A DNA stretch of 64,000 nt from Streptomyces syringium (GTDB lineage: Bacteria; Actinomycetota; Actinomycetes; Streptomycetales; Streptomycetaceae): assembly GCF_017876625.1 (NCBI RefSeq), contig NZ_JAGIOH010000001.1, positions 7,523,501 through 7,587,500 on the forward strand. The letters run 5' to 3'. The translations under genes were made by a program, and so were the position numbers. The notes under the pieces were generated by a model, which was given only the letters and a program-made list of their open reading frames with translations, ran no database searches and was not told where the DNA came from. The first letter of the stretch is position 1; each line of letters starts with the position of its first letter. Positions 32,951-40,821 of this stretch are shown here, in pieces.

Positions 32951-34156
32951 GTGTCACTGCTGTCCCGGATCACCGCGCCCACGGCCCGCCACGACGTGGC
33001 GCGGCTGGCGGCCACGCTGCTCACCCACCACCAGGGCATCCGCCGTCCGGCGCCGAGGACACTGCCCGGAACCGCCGCCCCCCGCCCGGCGGGCACCGCC
33101 CTGCCCTCCGGGCCGACGGGACTGGGCACCTCCGCCGCCCGTCTCGCCGTCAGGAAAACGGCCGAGGCTCTCCACGACGGCCGGGGCGAGCGCGGCGGCG
33201 GTGTCCCGGAGCTGTACTGCCCGCCCGTGCTCCGGGACGACCCGGCGCTCGGCCAGGAGGTCAACGACCGCCTGGTGGAGTGGGCCGACGAGGTCGGCAT
33301 CTACGCGGGCCGCCTCGACCGCGTCCGCGCGGCCGACTTCGGGCGTCTGATGATGCTGGCCCACCCCGACACCGACGAGCCGGACCGGCTGCTCGCCGCG
33401 GGAAAGTGCGCGCTGGCGGAATGGGCCACGGACGACTACTACTGCGACGACACGACCGTGGGCTCCAGGCCGGAACTCCTCGGCTCGCACCTCGGGCTCG
33501 CCTACGCCGCCCTCGACCCCGCCCACCTCCCGTCCCGGTACGCGTCCGCGTGGGAAAGGGACATGGGGAGCGACCCCGTACGCGTCGCCCTGCGCTCGGG
33601 CCTGGCGCACCTGGGCCGGTACGCGGAGCCGTCGCAGGTGGCCCGGTTGCGGCACGAGGTCGCCGTTCTCTTCGTCGGCTACGGCCAGGAAGGCTCCTGG
33701 CGGTCCCGCGGCCACATGCCCAGCGTCCACGAATACCTGGCTCACCGTCAGATCAACAGCTTCCTCCCCTGCATCGCCCTGACCGACGTGGTCGGCGGCT
33801 ACGCGCTGTCCGCCACCGAATACGCCGACCCCCGGGTGCGCCGCGCCGTGACGACGGCCGCGACGGCCTCGACGCTCGTCAACGACCTGTACTCGATGAC
33901 GAAGGAACACCACTCCTCCGACGTGGAGTTCAACCTGCCCCTCGTGATCGCCGAGGAGGAGCGCTGCTCGACGCGCGAGGCGATCGAGCGGAGCGTGGAG
34001 ATCCACGACGAGCTGGTGCGCGCCTTCGAGGCGGAGGCCGCGGCCCTCGTCCTCATCGGATCGCCCGAGCTGCGCCGGTTCCTCGCGGGCGTGTGGGCCT
34101 GGCTCGGCGGCAACCGCGCATGGCACAGCGGCAGCCCCCGCTACAACGGCGCGTGA
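32951..34156 (+). CDS. 2-methylisoborneol synthase-type terpene cyclase
   Basis: A 401-aa class I terpene synthase that should cyclise 2-methyl-geranyl diphosphate to 2-methylisoborneol, the earthy odorant. The first magnesium motif DDYYCDD spans 161-167, and the NSE-type motif is NDLYSMTKE (N311, S315, E319). The first 85 residues are Pro/Ala/Gly-rich and probably disordered, as expected for a cargo tail directing the enzyme into an encapsulin. GTG 32951 follows AGAAGGA. It lies between the shell gene and the methyltransferase that makes its substrate. Confidence 0.9.
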   Translation: MSLLSRITAPTARHDVARLAATLLTHHQGIRRPAPRTLPGTAAPRPAGTALPSGPTGLGTSAARLAVRKTAEALHDGRGERGGGVPELYCPPVLRDDPALGQEVNDRLVEWADEVGIYAGRLDRVRAADFGRLMMLAHPDTDEPDRLLAAGKCALAEWATDDYYCDDTTVGSRPELLGSHLGLAYAALDPAHLPSRYASAWERDMGSDPVRVALRSGLAHLGRYAEPSQVARLRHEVAVLFVGYGQEGSWRSRGHMPSVHEYLAHRQINSFLPCIALTDVVGGYALSATEYADPRVRRAVTTAATASTLVNDLYSMTKEHHSSDVEFNLPLVIAEEERCSTREAIERSVEIHDELVRAFEAEAAALVLIGSPELRRFLAGVWAWLGGNRAWHSGSPRYNGA

Positions 34157-34211
34157 GCCCCGCCCTTCTTCATCACCGCACACATTTTTCCGCACGTCCA
34201 AGGAGCAACCC

Positions 34212-35069
34212 ATGACGACCACGCCCGCCCCCGCCGGCGTCCTGCGCACCGCCTACCAGAAGTCCGTCGCGGAGTACTGGAACAACGAGAAGGACCCGGT
34301 CAACCTGCGCCTGGGCGACGTCGACGGTCTCTACCACCACCACTACGGCCTCGGCGACTACGACCCCGCCGTCCTGGAGGGCCCGCAGGAGACCCGGGAC
34401 GAGCGCATCATCGAGGAGCTGCACCGGCTGGAGTCGGCCCAGGCCGACGTCCTCCTCGACCACCTGGGCCCCATCACCCCCGACCAGCGGCTCCTGGACG
34501 CCGGCTGCGGCCGCGGCGGCACCAGCATCATGGCCAACGCCCGCTTCGGCTGCCGGGCCGACGGCGTCTCCATCTCGCAGGCCCAGGTCGACTTCGCCAA
34601 CGACCAGGCCCGCAAGCGGGGCGTGGACGACAAGGTCCGCTACCACTTCCGCAACATGCTGGACACCGGGCTGCCCACCGGCGCCTTCCAGGGCATCTGG
34701 AACAACGAGTCCACCATGTACGTGGACCTGCACGAACTCTTCGCCGAGCACGCCCGCCAGCTGGCCTACGGCGGTCGCTACGTCACCATCACCGGCTGCT
34801 CCAACGACGTCACGGGTCTGCGCTCCAAGGCGGTCAGCCGCATCGACGAGCACTACACCTGCAACATCCACCCGCGCAGCGCCTACTTCAAGGCCATGGC
34901 CGCCAACGGCCTCGTGCCCATCAACGTCGTCGACCTCACGGCCGCCACGATCCCGTACTGGGAGCTGCGCGCCCAGTCCTCCCTCGCCACCGGCGTCGAG
35001 GACCCGTTCCTGACCGCGTACCGCGAAGGCAGCTTCCACTACCTCCTCATCGCCGCCGACCGGATCTGA
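34212..35069 (+). CDS. Geranyl diphosphate 2-C-methyltransferase
   Basis: A 285-aa SAM-dependent methyltransferase that adds a methyl group to C2 of geranyl diphosphate, producing the substrate of the preceding cyclase. The SAM-binding loop LLDAGCGRGGTSI is at 94-106. The N-terminal segment VAEYWNNEKDPVNLRLGDVD and the YHHHYGLG element match characterised GPP methyltransferases. It is the third gene of the shell-cyclase-methyltransferase operon, 55 bases after the cyclase. ATG 34212 follows AAGGAG. A hairpin at 35136-35170 probably ends the transcript. Confidence 0.9.
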   Translation: MTTTPAPAGVLRTAYQKSVAEYWNNEKDPVNLRLGDVDGLYHHHYGLGDYDPAVLEGPQETRDERIIEELHRLESAQADVLLDHLGPITPDQRLLDAGCGRGGTSIMANARFGCRADGVSISQAQVDFANDQARKRGVDDKVRYHFRNMLDTGLPTGAFQGIWNNESTMYVDLHELFAEHARQLAYGGRYVTITGCSNDVTGLRSKAVSRIDEHYTCNIHPRSAYFKAMAANGLVPINVVDLTAATIPYWELRAQSSLATGVEDPFLTAYREGSFHYLLIAADRI

Positions 35070-35135
35070 CCGGCGGTACGACACGGCTGATGTGGCGCGG
35101 GCCACATCGCCGTTCCGCCGGTGGGACGAGGGGCG

Positions 35136-35170
35136 GAACGGGGCCGGAACCGCTGACGCCGGCCCCGTTC
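35136..35170 (+). terminator. Terminator of the 2-methylisoborneol operon
   Basis: Perfect 12-bp arms GAACGGGGCCGG and CCGGCCCCGTTC with an 11-base loop lie 67 bases past the methyltransferase stop. Confidence 0.7.
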
Positions 35171-35296
35171 GCACGGAAGTCACAGGCCATTGATGGTGTG
35201 GCCAAACCGTGAAACGATCACATATACGAAAAGCGGAACTTCGTGCGAAGATGCCGTCCCCCGGTCCGTCCGGACGGGGTGACAAGGGGAAACACA

Positions 35297-36418
35297 GTGA
35301 ATCCATCGACGTTCAGATCCGCGGTCGGTGCGGTACTGACGGTGGCCGTGTCGGCCGTGCTCCTGCCCGCCTCCGCGGCGAACGCGGCGGCGGGAAGCAC
35401 GCCGGACAGCGACACGGCCGCGTCCTTCGGCCGCATCGCCGACGCCGTGCTGACCGAGCGCACGGCGGCGCTGCTGGACACCCGGTCGGTGCGACGGGCG
35501 CCGCTGGTCTCCGACAGCAAGGTGCGCCTGTCGGCCGGCCTCGCACGGGCGGAGGACAGCGCGCTGTCCTCGCTCCGCACCCGCAAGTCCCGGCTCGCCG
35601 GCCTGGGTGAGGCGTACACCGCCGCCGACACCAAGGTCACCACGGGCAAGCCGCGCGTCAAGAACGGGCGGGCCACCGTCCAGGTCACCGAGACCACGAC
35701 GCTCACCTACAAGAAGATCCGTGGTGACGAGCCGGCGACGACCGGTTTCCAGGCCCACCACGAGATGAACTTCGCCGTCACGTCGGGCGGCAAGTGGGAA
35801 CTGACGGGCATCAAGCCCACGGACGAGGGCCCCCGGGCGGTCAACCAGCCCGTGACGGCTGCCGTGGCGAGCGCGGGAGCTCCGCCCAAGAGCACCCCCG
35901 CCTCGACGTCCTGGCCGGCGCGGTCGGTGCGGAAGACGGGAACCCCCGGTTACGACTACGCGGCCATGGCGGCCTACGCGGAGAAGTACTGGAAGAACTA
36001 CAACCCCGCCTACCGCAAGTTCAACGACGCCGGCGGTGACTGCACCAACTTCATCAGCCAGGCCCTGAAGGCGGGCGGCTGGAAGAACGACTCCGGCACG
36101 TACTCGGACTACCGCAACTGGTGGTACAACTCCTCGAACCAGACCATATCCTGGGTGGGTGCCAACGAGTGGGCCTGGTTCACCCTCTCCGCCAAGCGCG
36201 CGACCAATCTGTCCAACGTGTACCAGATGGAGGTCGGTGACATCCTGCAGATGGACTTCGAGCGGGACGGCTCGAAGGACCACTCCATGATGACCACCTA
36301 CCGGAGCAGGAGCGGTGTCCCGTACCTGACTTACCACTCGACCAACACGTACCGGAAGTCGGTGGCGAGCATCGTGGCCTCCAACCCCGGCTCGGTCTAC
36401 TTCGCCTACCGCACCTGA
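35297..36418 (+). CDS. Secreted amidase-domain protein (Amidase_6 type)
   Basis: A 373-aa exported protein. The signal peptide (residues 1 to about 30, ending SAANAAAG) is followed by a region of about 190 residues that may form its own beta domain, and a C-terminal Amidase_6-like domain. The likely catalytic Cys is C249 in GGDCTNFISQ and the His is H329 in KDHSMM. Members are predicted cysteine hydrolases acting on cell-wall or peptide amides, though few have been studied. GTG 35297 has AAGGGGAAA upstream. An AT-richer stretch about 80 bases upstream probably carries the promoter. The 3' end overlaps the convergent GNAT gene by 13 bases. Confidence 0.75.
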   Translation: MNPSTFRSAVGAVLTVAVSAVLLPASAANAAAGSTPDSDTAASFGRIADAVLTERTAALLDTRSVRRAPLVSDSKVRLSAGLARAEDSALSSLRTRKSRLAGLGEAYTAADTKVTTGKPRVKNGRATVQVTETTTLTYKKIRGDEPATTGFQAHHEMNFAVTSGGKWELTGIKPTDEGPRAVNQPVTAAVASAGAPPKSTPASTSWPARSVRKTGTPGYDYAAMAAYAEKYWKNYNPAYRKFNDAGGDCTNFISQALKAGGWKNDSGTYSDYRNWWYNSSNQTISWVGANEWAWFTLSAKRATNLSNVYQMEVGDILQMDFERDGSKDHSMMTTYRSRSGVPYLTYHSTNTYRKSVASIVASNPGSVYFAYRT

Positions 36419-36987
36419 CCGTCCCGACTCCTGCCTGTGGGCCCCGCTTGCGGCGGGGCCCACTGTGCGTGGGCGCGCGACTGTCCGGCGACCCCCTGGC
36501 GGACCTCGCCGAGGTCCCGGGTGTAGGAGATCCCCGGGTGGCCGCCGAGCAGGACCTCGCCGGTGGGCACGAACCCGGTGCGGGCCAGTACGGCGCGTGA
36601 GCCGGCGTTGTCGAGCGTCGTGGCGGCCCGCAGTGTGGTCAGACCGTACGCGGTGGCGGCCAGGGCGCATGCCTGCAGGACGGCGGACGTGGCCAGACCT
36701 CGACCGGCGGCCTTCTCGGCGATCCGGTACCCGAGTTCGGCGGAACCGTCCGCCACATCGACCAGATTGATCCGCCCCAGCACCTCCCCGCTGTCGTCCA
36801 CCAGCACATGGAAGTGGATCAGTCCGGCGTCCTGCTCCGCGAGCAGACTGCTGTGCCGTGCGGTGAAGTGAGTGAAGTAGTCGTCACCACGGTCCGGGAC
36901 CGAGGCGGCGAAATAGGCCCGGTTCTCCTGCTCGAAGGCGAGCAGGGCCGGGGCGTGGTCCGCGCGAAGGCGCTGGAGTGAAGGCAT
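36406..36987 (-). CDS. GNAT N-acetyltransferase, RimJ/RimL type
   Basis: A 193-aa GNAT enzyme resembling ribosomal-protein Ser/Ala acetyltransferases: LQRLRADHAPALLAFEQENR at the start, acetyl-CoA loop IAEKAAGRGLATSAV, and the NAGSRAVLARTGF element that follows in the family. The last 30 residues are low-complexity and are encoded through a hairpin (36437-36463) and 13 bases of the convergent amidase gene. The natural stop may therefore have been lost, or the tail is simply unstructured. The substrate is unknown. ATG 36987 lacks a strong ribosome site. Confidence 0.75.
   Translation of the reverse strand: MPSLQRLRADHAPALLAFEQENRAYFAASVPDRGDDYFTHFTARHSSLLAEQDAGLIHFHVLVDDSGEVLGRINLVDVADGSAELGYRIAEKAAGRGLATSAVLQACALAATAYGLTTLRAATTLDNAGSRAVLARTGFVPTGEVLLGGHPGISYTRDLGEVRQGVAGQSRAHAQWAPPQAGPTGRSRDGQVR
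36437..36463. terminator. Hairpin at the end of the amidase gene, inside the GNAT reading frame
   Basis: Perfect 11-bp arms GTGGGCCCCGC and GCGGGGCCCAC with a 5-base loop lie 18 bases after the amidase stop. It is a good terminator for the plus strand but is also translated as the tail of the minus-strand GNAT. Confidence 0.65.
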
Positions 36988-37065
36988 GGGACCACGGTAC
37001 GCACCCTCACGTCACCGGTGATCCTCGGAAGGGCCGCGGTGACGTGCCGTCAGGCCGTTCGCCCG

Positions 37066-38037
37066 TCAGCTTCCCCCGTGCCGCCGGACGAGCAAGCTCC
37101 CCAGGTCGGTGCGCCGGTGCAGCACCGCCCGCCCGGAGCGGACCGTGGTGATCAGCCCCGCACCACGCAGCGCCGCGGTGTGGGCCGAAACGGTGGCATT
37201 GCTGACGCCCACCCGCCGGGCCAGCGTGCTCGTGGTGTGCTCCTCCGCCAACAGCAGCAGCATCTCGACGCGGGTGCGCCCGAGCACCCCCGCCAGCGCG
37301 TCCGCTCTGTCCGCGGCACCCGTCGCCGGGAGCGGCAGGCCCGGCCCCGCCGGGTAGGTCAGGGCCAGGGGATGACCGGGCAGGTCGGCGGCGATGGGCC
37401 GGCCCGTCCAGTGGAAGGTGGGCAGCAGCAGCAAGCCACGCCCCCGGAGTTCGGTGTCCTCCTGACCGCGGCCCTCGAACTCCCAGACATCCTGGTCCAG
37501 TCGGCTGCCGGGCACGAGCGCGCGGAGCGCGGCGCCGACGCCGTGCTCGGCCACGGTCAGGGCATGACGGGTGAACTCCGCCTGGTGCAGGTCCTGGACC
37601 AACGGCCACACCGGGCGCAGCACCGCTTCGAAGGCAGCCTGCTGGGCGCGGCGAAGACGCCGCCAGGCGTCGGCGTCACCACGGTGCAGATCGCGGATCC
37701 ACAACGGAGCCGGGGACGGGGACGTGGCGTACACCCGCTCGATCTCGGAGCGGACCAGGCCGGGGTGCGCGGCCCGGACGGTGTCCAGGCCCTCCTTCAG
37801 GTCGTCGCTGAACACATCGAGGAACCGGGGCGCCTCCGCCGCGGGGACCAGGTCCGCCAGTGGCTCGACGGCGCCGGGCAGGGAACGGAGCAGCCGTTGT
37901 CTCCAGCGGCCGAAGAGCAGCTCGTCGTCGCGACGGCACATCATGGCGAGTGCCGCGTTCAGCTCCTGCAACGGAGCCGGCCGGGGCGCGAGCCGGACCC
38001 GGGCGAAATCGGCGGCCGTGAAGCGGATCCGGATCAC
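37066..38037 (-). CDS. ArsR-type winged-helix regulator
   Basis: A 323-aa regulator with a long N-terminal region (residues 1-235, opening IRIRFTAADFARVRLAPRP) typical of Streptomyces ArsR-like proteins and a C-terminal winged helix. The recognition region is TLARRVGVSNATVSAHTAALR, given here in outline, and the wing is TTVRSGRAVLHRR. It is divergent from the alpha/beta hydrolase gene with a 160-base shared control region, so the hydrolase and following glycosyltransferase are its most likely targets. GCCCCC/GGGGGC arms near 38126-38150 could be an operator. A related regulator occurs at 6476-7594. Confidence 0.75.
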   Translation of the reverse strand: MIRIRFTAADFARVRLAPRPAPLQELNAALAMMCRRDDELLFGRWRQRLLRSLPGAVEPLADLVPAAEAPRFLDVFSDDLKEGLDTVRAAHPGLVRSEIERVYATSPSPAPLWIRDLHRGDADAWRRLRRAQQAAFEAVLRPVWPLVQDLHQAEFTRHALTVAEHGVGAALRALVPGSRLDQDVWEFEGRGQEDTELRGRGLLLLPTFHWTGRPIAADLPGHPLALTYPAGPGLPLPATGAADRADALAGVLGRTRVEMLLLLAEEHTTSTLARRVGVSNATVSAHTAALRGAGLITTVRSGRAVLHRRTDLGSLLVRRHGGS

Positions 38038-38197
38038 TACTCTCCCTCGCGGCGCTGCGCCATCGTTTCGGCCAGGGCCTCAACCCTCGCCCGCCCTCCC
38101 CGCCGGGTGCCAGCATCCCCGTCAAGCCCCCGGTCATTCACTCAGGGGGCCGCCGGACGACGCAAGGACACGCGTCACAGGGACACAAGGGAGAGCC

Positions 38198-39490
38198 ATG
38201 TTCCGTCAACACCGCGACGGCAGCGAGCGGATGAACCGAGCAGGTGGTGAGGAGAGGGCCGCCGCCGTGGGCCGGCGGATCGTTACGAAATCGGCCGTGC
38301 TGGCCGCCGGACTGCTGCTCACCGGCAGCGGCGGCATCGCACGGGCCCACACCGCGGAGGGCTTCACCGTACGGCTGCCGGCGCCGACCGGCCCGCACCG
38401 GATCGGCACCACCACGCTGCACCTGGTCGATCACTCCAGGCGCGACCCGTGGGATGCCACCCTCCCCGTCCGGGAAGTGATGGTCAGCGTCTTCTACCCG
38501 GCCCGCACCGTGCGCGGCTACCCGGTCGCACGACAGATGACCCAGGACGCCGCGGAGCTGTTCGCGGTGATCGACCCCGCCATGCACCAGGGACTGCCGA
38601 AGGCCGGGGTGAACTGGGCGGCCACCACGACCCACGCGCACACGGGCGCGCCCGCGCGACCGGTGCGGCGACCGGTGCTGCTCTACAGCCCTGGCGGCGG
38701 CGATCCGCGCACCCTGGGCACCGGGACCGCCGAGGAACTGGCGAGCCGGGGCTATGTGGTGGTGACCATCGATCACCCCGGCGATGCGAGCGAGGTGGAC
38801 TTCCCGAGAGGGACGCGACACAGGAAGAAGGTCCGCCCGACGGTCTTCCGGACGGACCCCAGGAAGGATCCCGGGCTCTTCCGCACCGCGATCGACACCC
38901 GGATCGCCGACACCCGGTTCGTGCTGGACACACTGGAGGCCGTGGCAGCCGGACACCGCCCGGGCGCGGAGCGACGCGCCCTGCCGGAGAACCTCGGCGA
39001 GGCGCTGGATCTGCGACGGGTGGGCATGTACGGCCACTCGGCCGGAGGCACCACCGCGGCCGAGGCGATGTACGAGGACCACCGCATCAGGGCGGCGGTC
39101 AACCTGGAAGGCTATCTGAACCATCCGCCGGCCAAGCCGGGCCGGACCGGCGAGCTGTTCCCCGTCGCCCGGCACGGGGTGGACCGGCCGCTGCTCCTGC
39201 TGGGGACCGACGGCTTCCGGGACGAGGACATCGACCGTTCCTGGTCGGCCATGCTCGCCCACCCCGGCGGACACACCCGCAGACAGCAGCTCGACCACGC
39301 CACGCACTGGGTGTTCACCGACTACGCGGCCATGGCACCCCAGTTGCAAGCCGCCGGGCTGATGACCGCCGACAGCCGGATCGAGCTGGTCGGCGCCATC
39401 GACCCGGCACGGTCGGTGCCCGCGGTGCGCGCACACGTGTGCGCGTTCTTCGCCCGGCACCTGCCGCCGTCGGGGGCGCCCTTGTCGTAG
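38198..39490 (+). CDS. Secreted alpha/beta hydrolase (PAF-acetylhydrolase-like)
   Basis: A 430-aa exported hydrolase. A Tat- or Sec-type signal (residues about 24-51, GRRIVTKSAVLAAGLLLTGSG) precedes an alpha/beta-hydrolase fold with oxyanion segment LLYSPGGGD and nucleophile Ser in GHSAGG. The catalytic His is probably in DHATHWVFTDY. The arrangement resembles platelet-activating-factor acetylhydrolase/lipase-type esterases. The substrate is unknown. ATG 38198 has an AAGGGAGAG site. It is followed after 56 bases by a glycosyltransferase and faces a divergent ArsR-type regulator. Confidence 0.8.
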   Translation: MFRQHRDGSERMNRAGGEERAAAVGRRIVTKSAVLAAGLLLTGSGGIARAHTAEGFTVRLPAPTGPHRIGTTTLHLVDHSRRDPWDATLPVREVMVSVFYPARTVRGYPVARQMTQDAAELFAVIDPAMHQGLPKAGVNWAATTTHAHTGAPARPVRRPVLLYSPGGGDPRTLGTGTAEELASRGYVVVTIDHPGDASEVDFPRGTRHRKKVRPTVFRTDPRKDPGLFRTAIDTRIADTRFVLDTLEAVAAGHRPGAERRALPENLGEALDLRRVGMYGHSAGGTTAAEAMYEDHRIRAAVNLEGYLNHPPAKPGRTGELFPVARHGVDRPLLLLGTDGFRDEDIDRSWSAMLAHPGGHTRRQQLDHATHWVFTDYAAMAPQLQAAGLMTADSRIELVGAIDPARSVPAVRAHVCAFFARHLPPSGAPLS

Positions 39491-39546
39491 CGGTGGACGT
39501 GATTCACCATCGAGGACAGGGCAAAGCGTACGAAAGGAGCCCACTC

Positions 39547-40821
39547 GTGCGCGTTCTCTGCACGGTCACCGGATCGCCTTCGCACGCCCGGGCGATGCTG
39601 CCGCTGGTGACCGCACTGGCGGCGGGGGAGAGGGAGGTGCTGATCGCCGCCCCACCACAGCTCGCACCCCTCTTCGCCGGTGGCCCCGTGCGGACCACCG
39701 GGGTCCTGGCGGACCCCCATGAACACATGGACCGGCTCTTCCGCGGCGGGGCGGGCGCCGGGGGCCGAAGGCCGGGGACGGAGCCCGAGCACGCCTGGGC
39801 GGAGGTCTTCGCGGGCTCGCACCTGGCCGACAGCGCGGCCGCGCTGCTGCCCGTGGCCCGTGCGTTCCGCCCCGATCTGGTGGTCCGCGACGGTGGCGAG
39901 TTCGCCGGATGCCTGGTGGCCGAGGCCCTCGGCCTTCCCCATGTGTCGGCTCCCTCCGGCGCCGCGAATCACCTCGACCCGGTCCGGCTGCTGCCCGTGC
40001 TGAACGAGCACCGCGGCCGGCTGGGCCTGCCTGTCGCGGCCGACCCCCATGCCATCCACCGCTACGGGCGCCTGGACTGCATGCCGCCCCGGTACTCCTT
40101 CACCGTCCACCCCGCCCGGAAAACCATCATCTACCGTCAGCCCAGCGAGATCGATCCCACCGAGACGCTGGCACCGTGGATGGCGGAGCTGCCCACCGAC
40201 AAACCCCTGGTGATCGCCGCCGTGGGCACCGTACTGCCGATGCTGGCCCGGCTCCGTCACACCGGAGCGGAGATCCCCCGCCCCATGGCGGACCTGCTCG
40301 ACGTCTCGGACCTGCTGAACGCGACGGTCGCCGCACTGTCCCGGCTGGACTGCACGGCCCTGGTCGCCACCGGTGGTATCCCCCTGGAGCCCGCCCGGCG
40401 CAACGACAACGTGCACCTCGTCGACCACTTCCCGCAGCCCCCGCTGCTGCGCTGCGCACAGCTGTTCCTCACCCACGGGGGATACAACAGCATCAGGGAA
40501 GCCGTGGGTGCCGGTGTTCCCATGGCAGTGGCACCGCGCTTCGGCGACCAGTTCGCCAACGCCGACCGGGTTCAGCAACTCGGGCTGGGCCGCCGGGTCG
40601 TCGGCCCCGGGGAGACCCCGGTGGCCGACGACATCGCCGCCGCCTGTGCGCGGCTTCTCGACGACCCGCGGGTCACGGCGCGGACACGCCGTGCTCAGCG
40701 GCACATGCTGGCACTTCCGCCCGTCGCATCGGCTGTCGCCGACCTGGAACGGCTGGTGCGCGCGGTCGTCCCGGGCCGGCCGGAGGACGTGGCCGGGATC
40801 TCCGTCACCGGTCCTGGCTGA
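39547..40821 (+). CDS. GT1 glycosyltransferase, macrolide/UGT type
   Basis: A 424-aa family 1 glycosyltransferase with two Rossmann domains. The N-terminal acceptor domain opens with VRVLCTVTGSPSHARAMLPLV; the C-terminal donor domain has the family signature DHFPQPPLLRCAQLFLTHGGYNSIREAV in outline, with key HGGYNS and the following GVPMAVAPRFGDQ. Relatives glycosylate polyketides, sterols or antibiotics, sometimes inactivating drugs. GTG 39547 follows AAAGGAG; longer upstream frames overlap the hydrolase and are not coding. The last 17 bases overlap the convergent ABC transporter gene. It may act with the upstream hydrolase. Confidence 0.8.
   Translation: MRVLCTVTGSPSHARAMLPLVTALAAGEREVLIAAPPQLAPLFAGGPVRTTGVLADPHEHMDRLFRGGAGAGGRRPGTEPEHAWAEVFAGSHLADSAAALLPVARAFRPDLVVRDGGEFAGCLVAEALGLPHVSAPSGAANHLDPVRLLPVLNEHRGRLGLPVAADPHAIHRYGRLDCMPPRYSFTVHPARKTIIYRQPSEIDPTETLAPWMAELPTDKPLVIAAVGTVLPMLARLRHTGAEIPRPMADLLDVSDLLNATVAALSRLDCTALVATGGIPLEPARRNDNVHLVDHFPQPPLLRCAQLFLTHGGYNSIREAVGAGVPMAVAPRFGDQFANADRVQQLGLGRRVVGPGETPVADDIAAACARLLDDPRVTARTRRAQRHMLALPPVASAVADLERLVRAVVPGRPEDVAGISVTGPG

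Noticed and set aside
39547..40821. Opposite-strand and longer in-frame ORFs over the hydrolase and glycosyltransferase (for example 38449-40821)
   Set aside because: They overlap two well-supported genes, and the glycosyltransferase has a clear GTG start with AAAGGAG at 39547.
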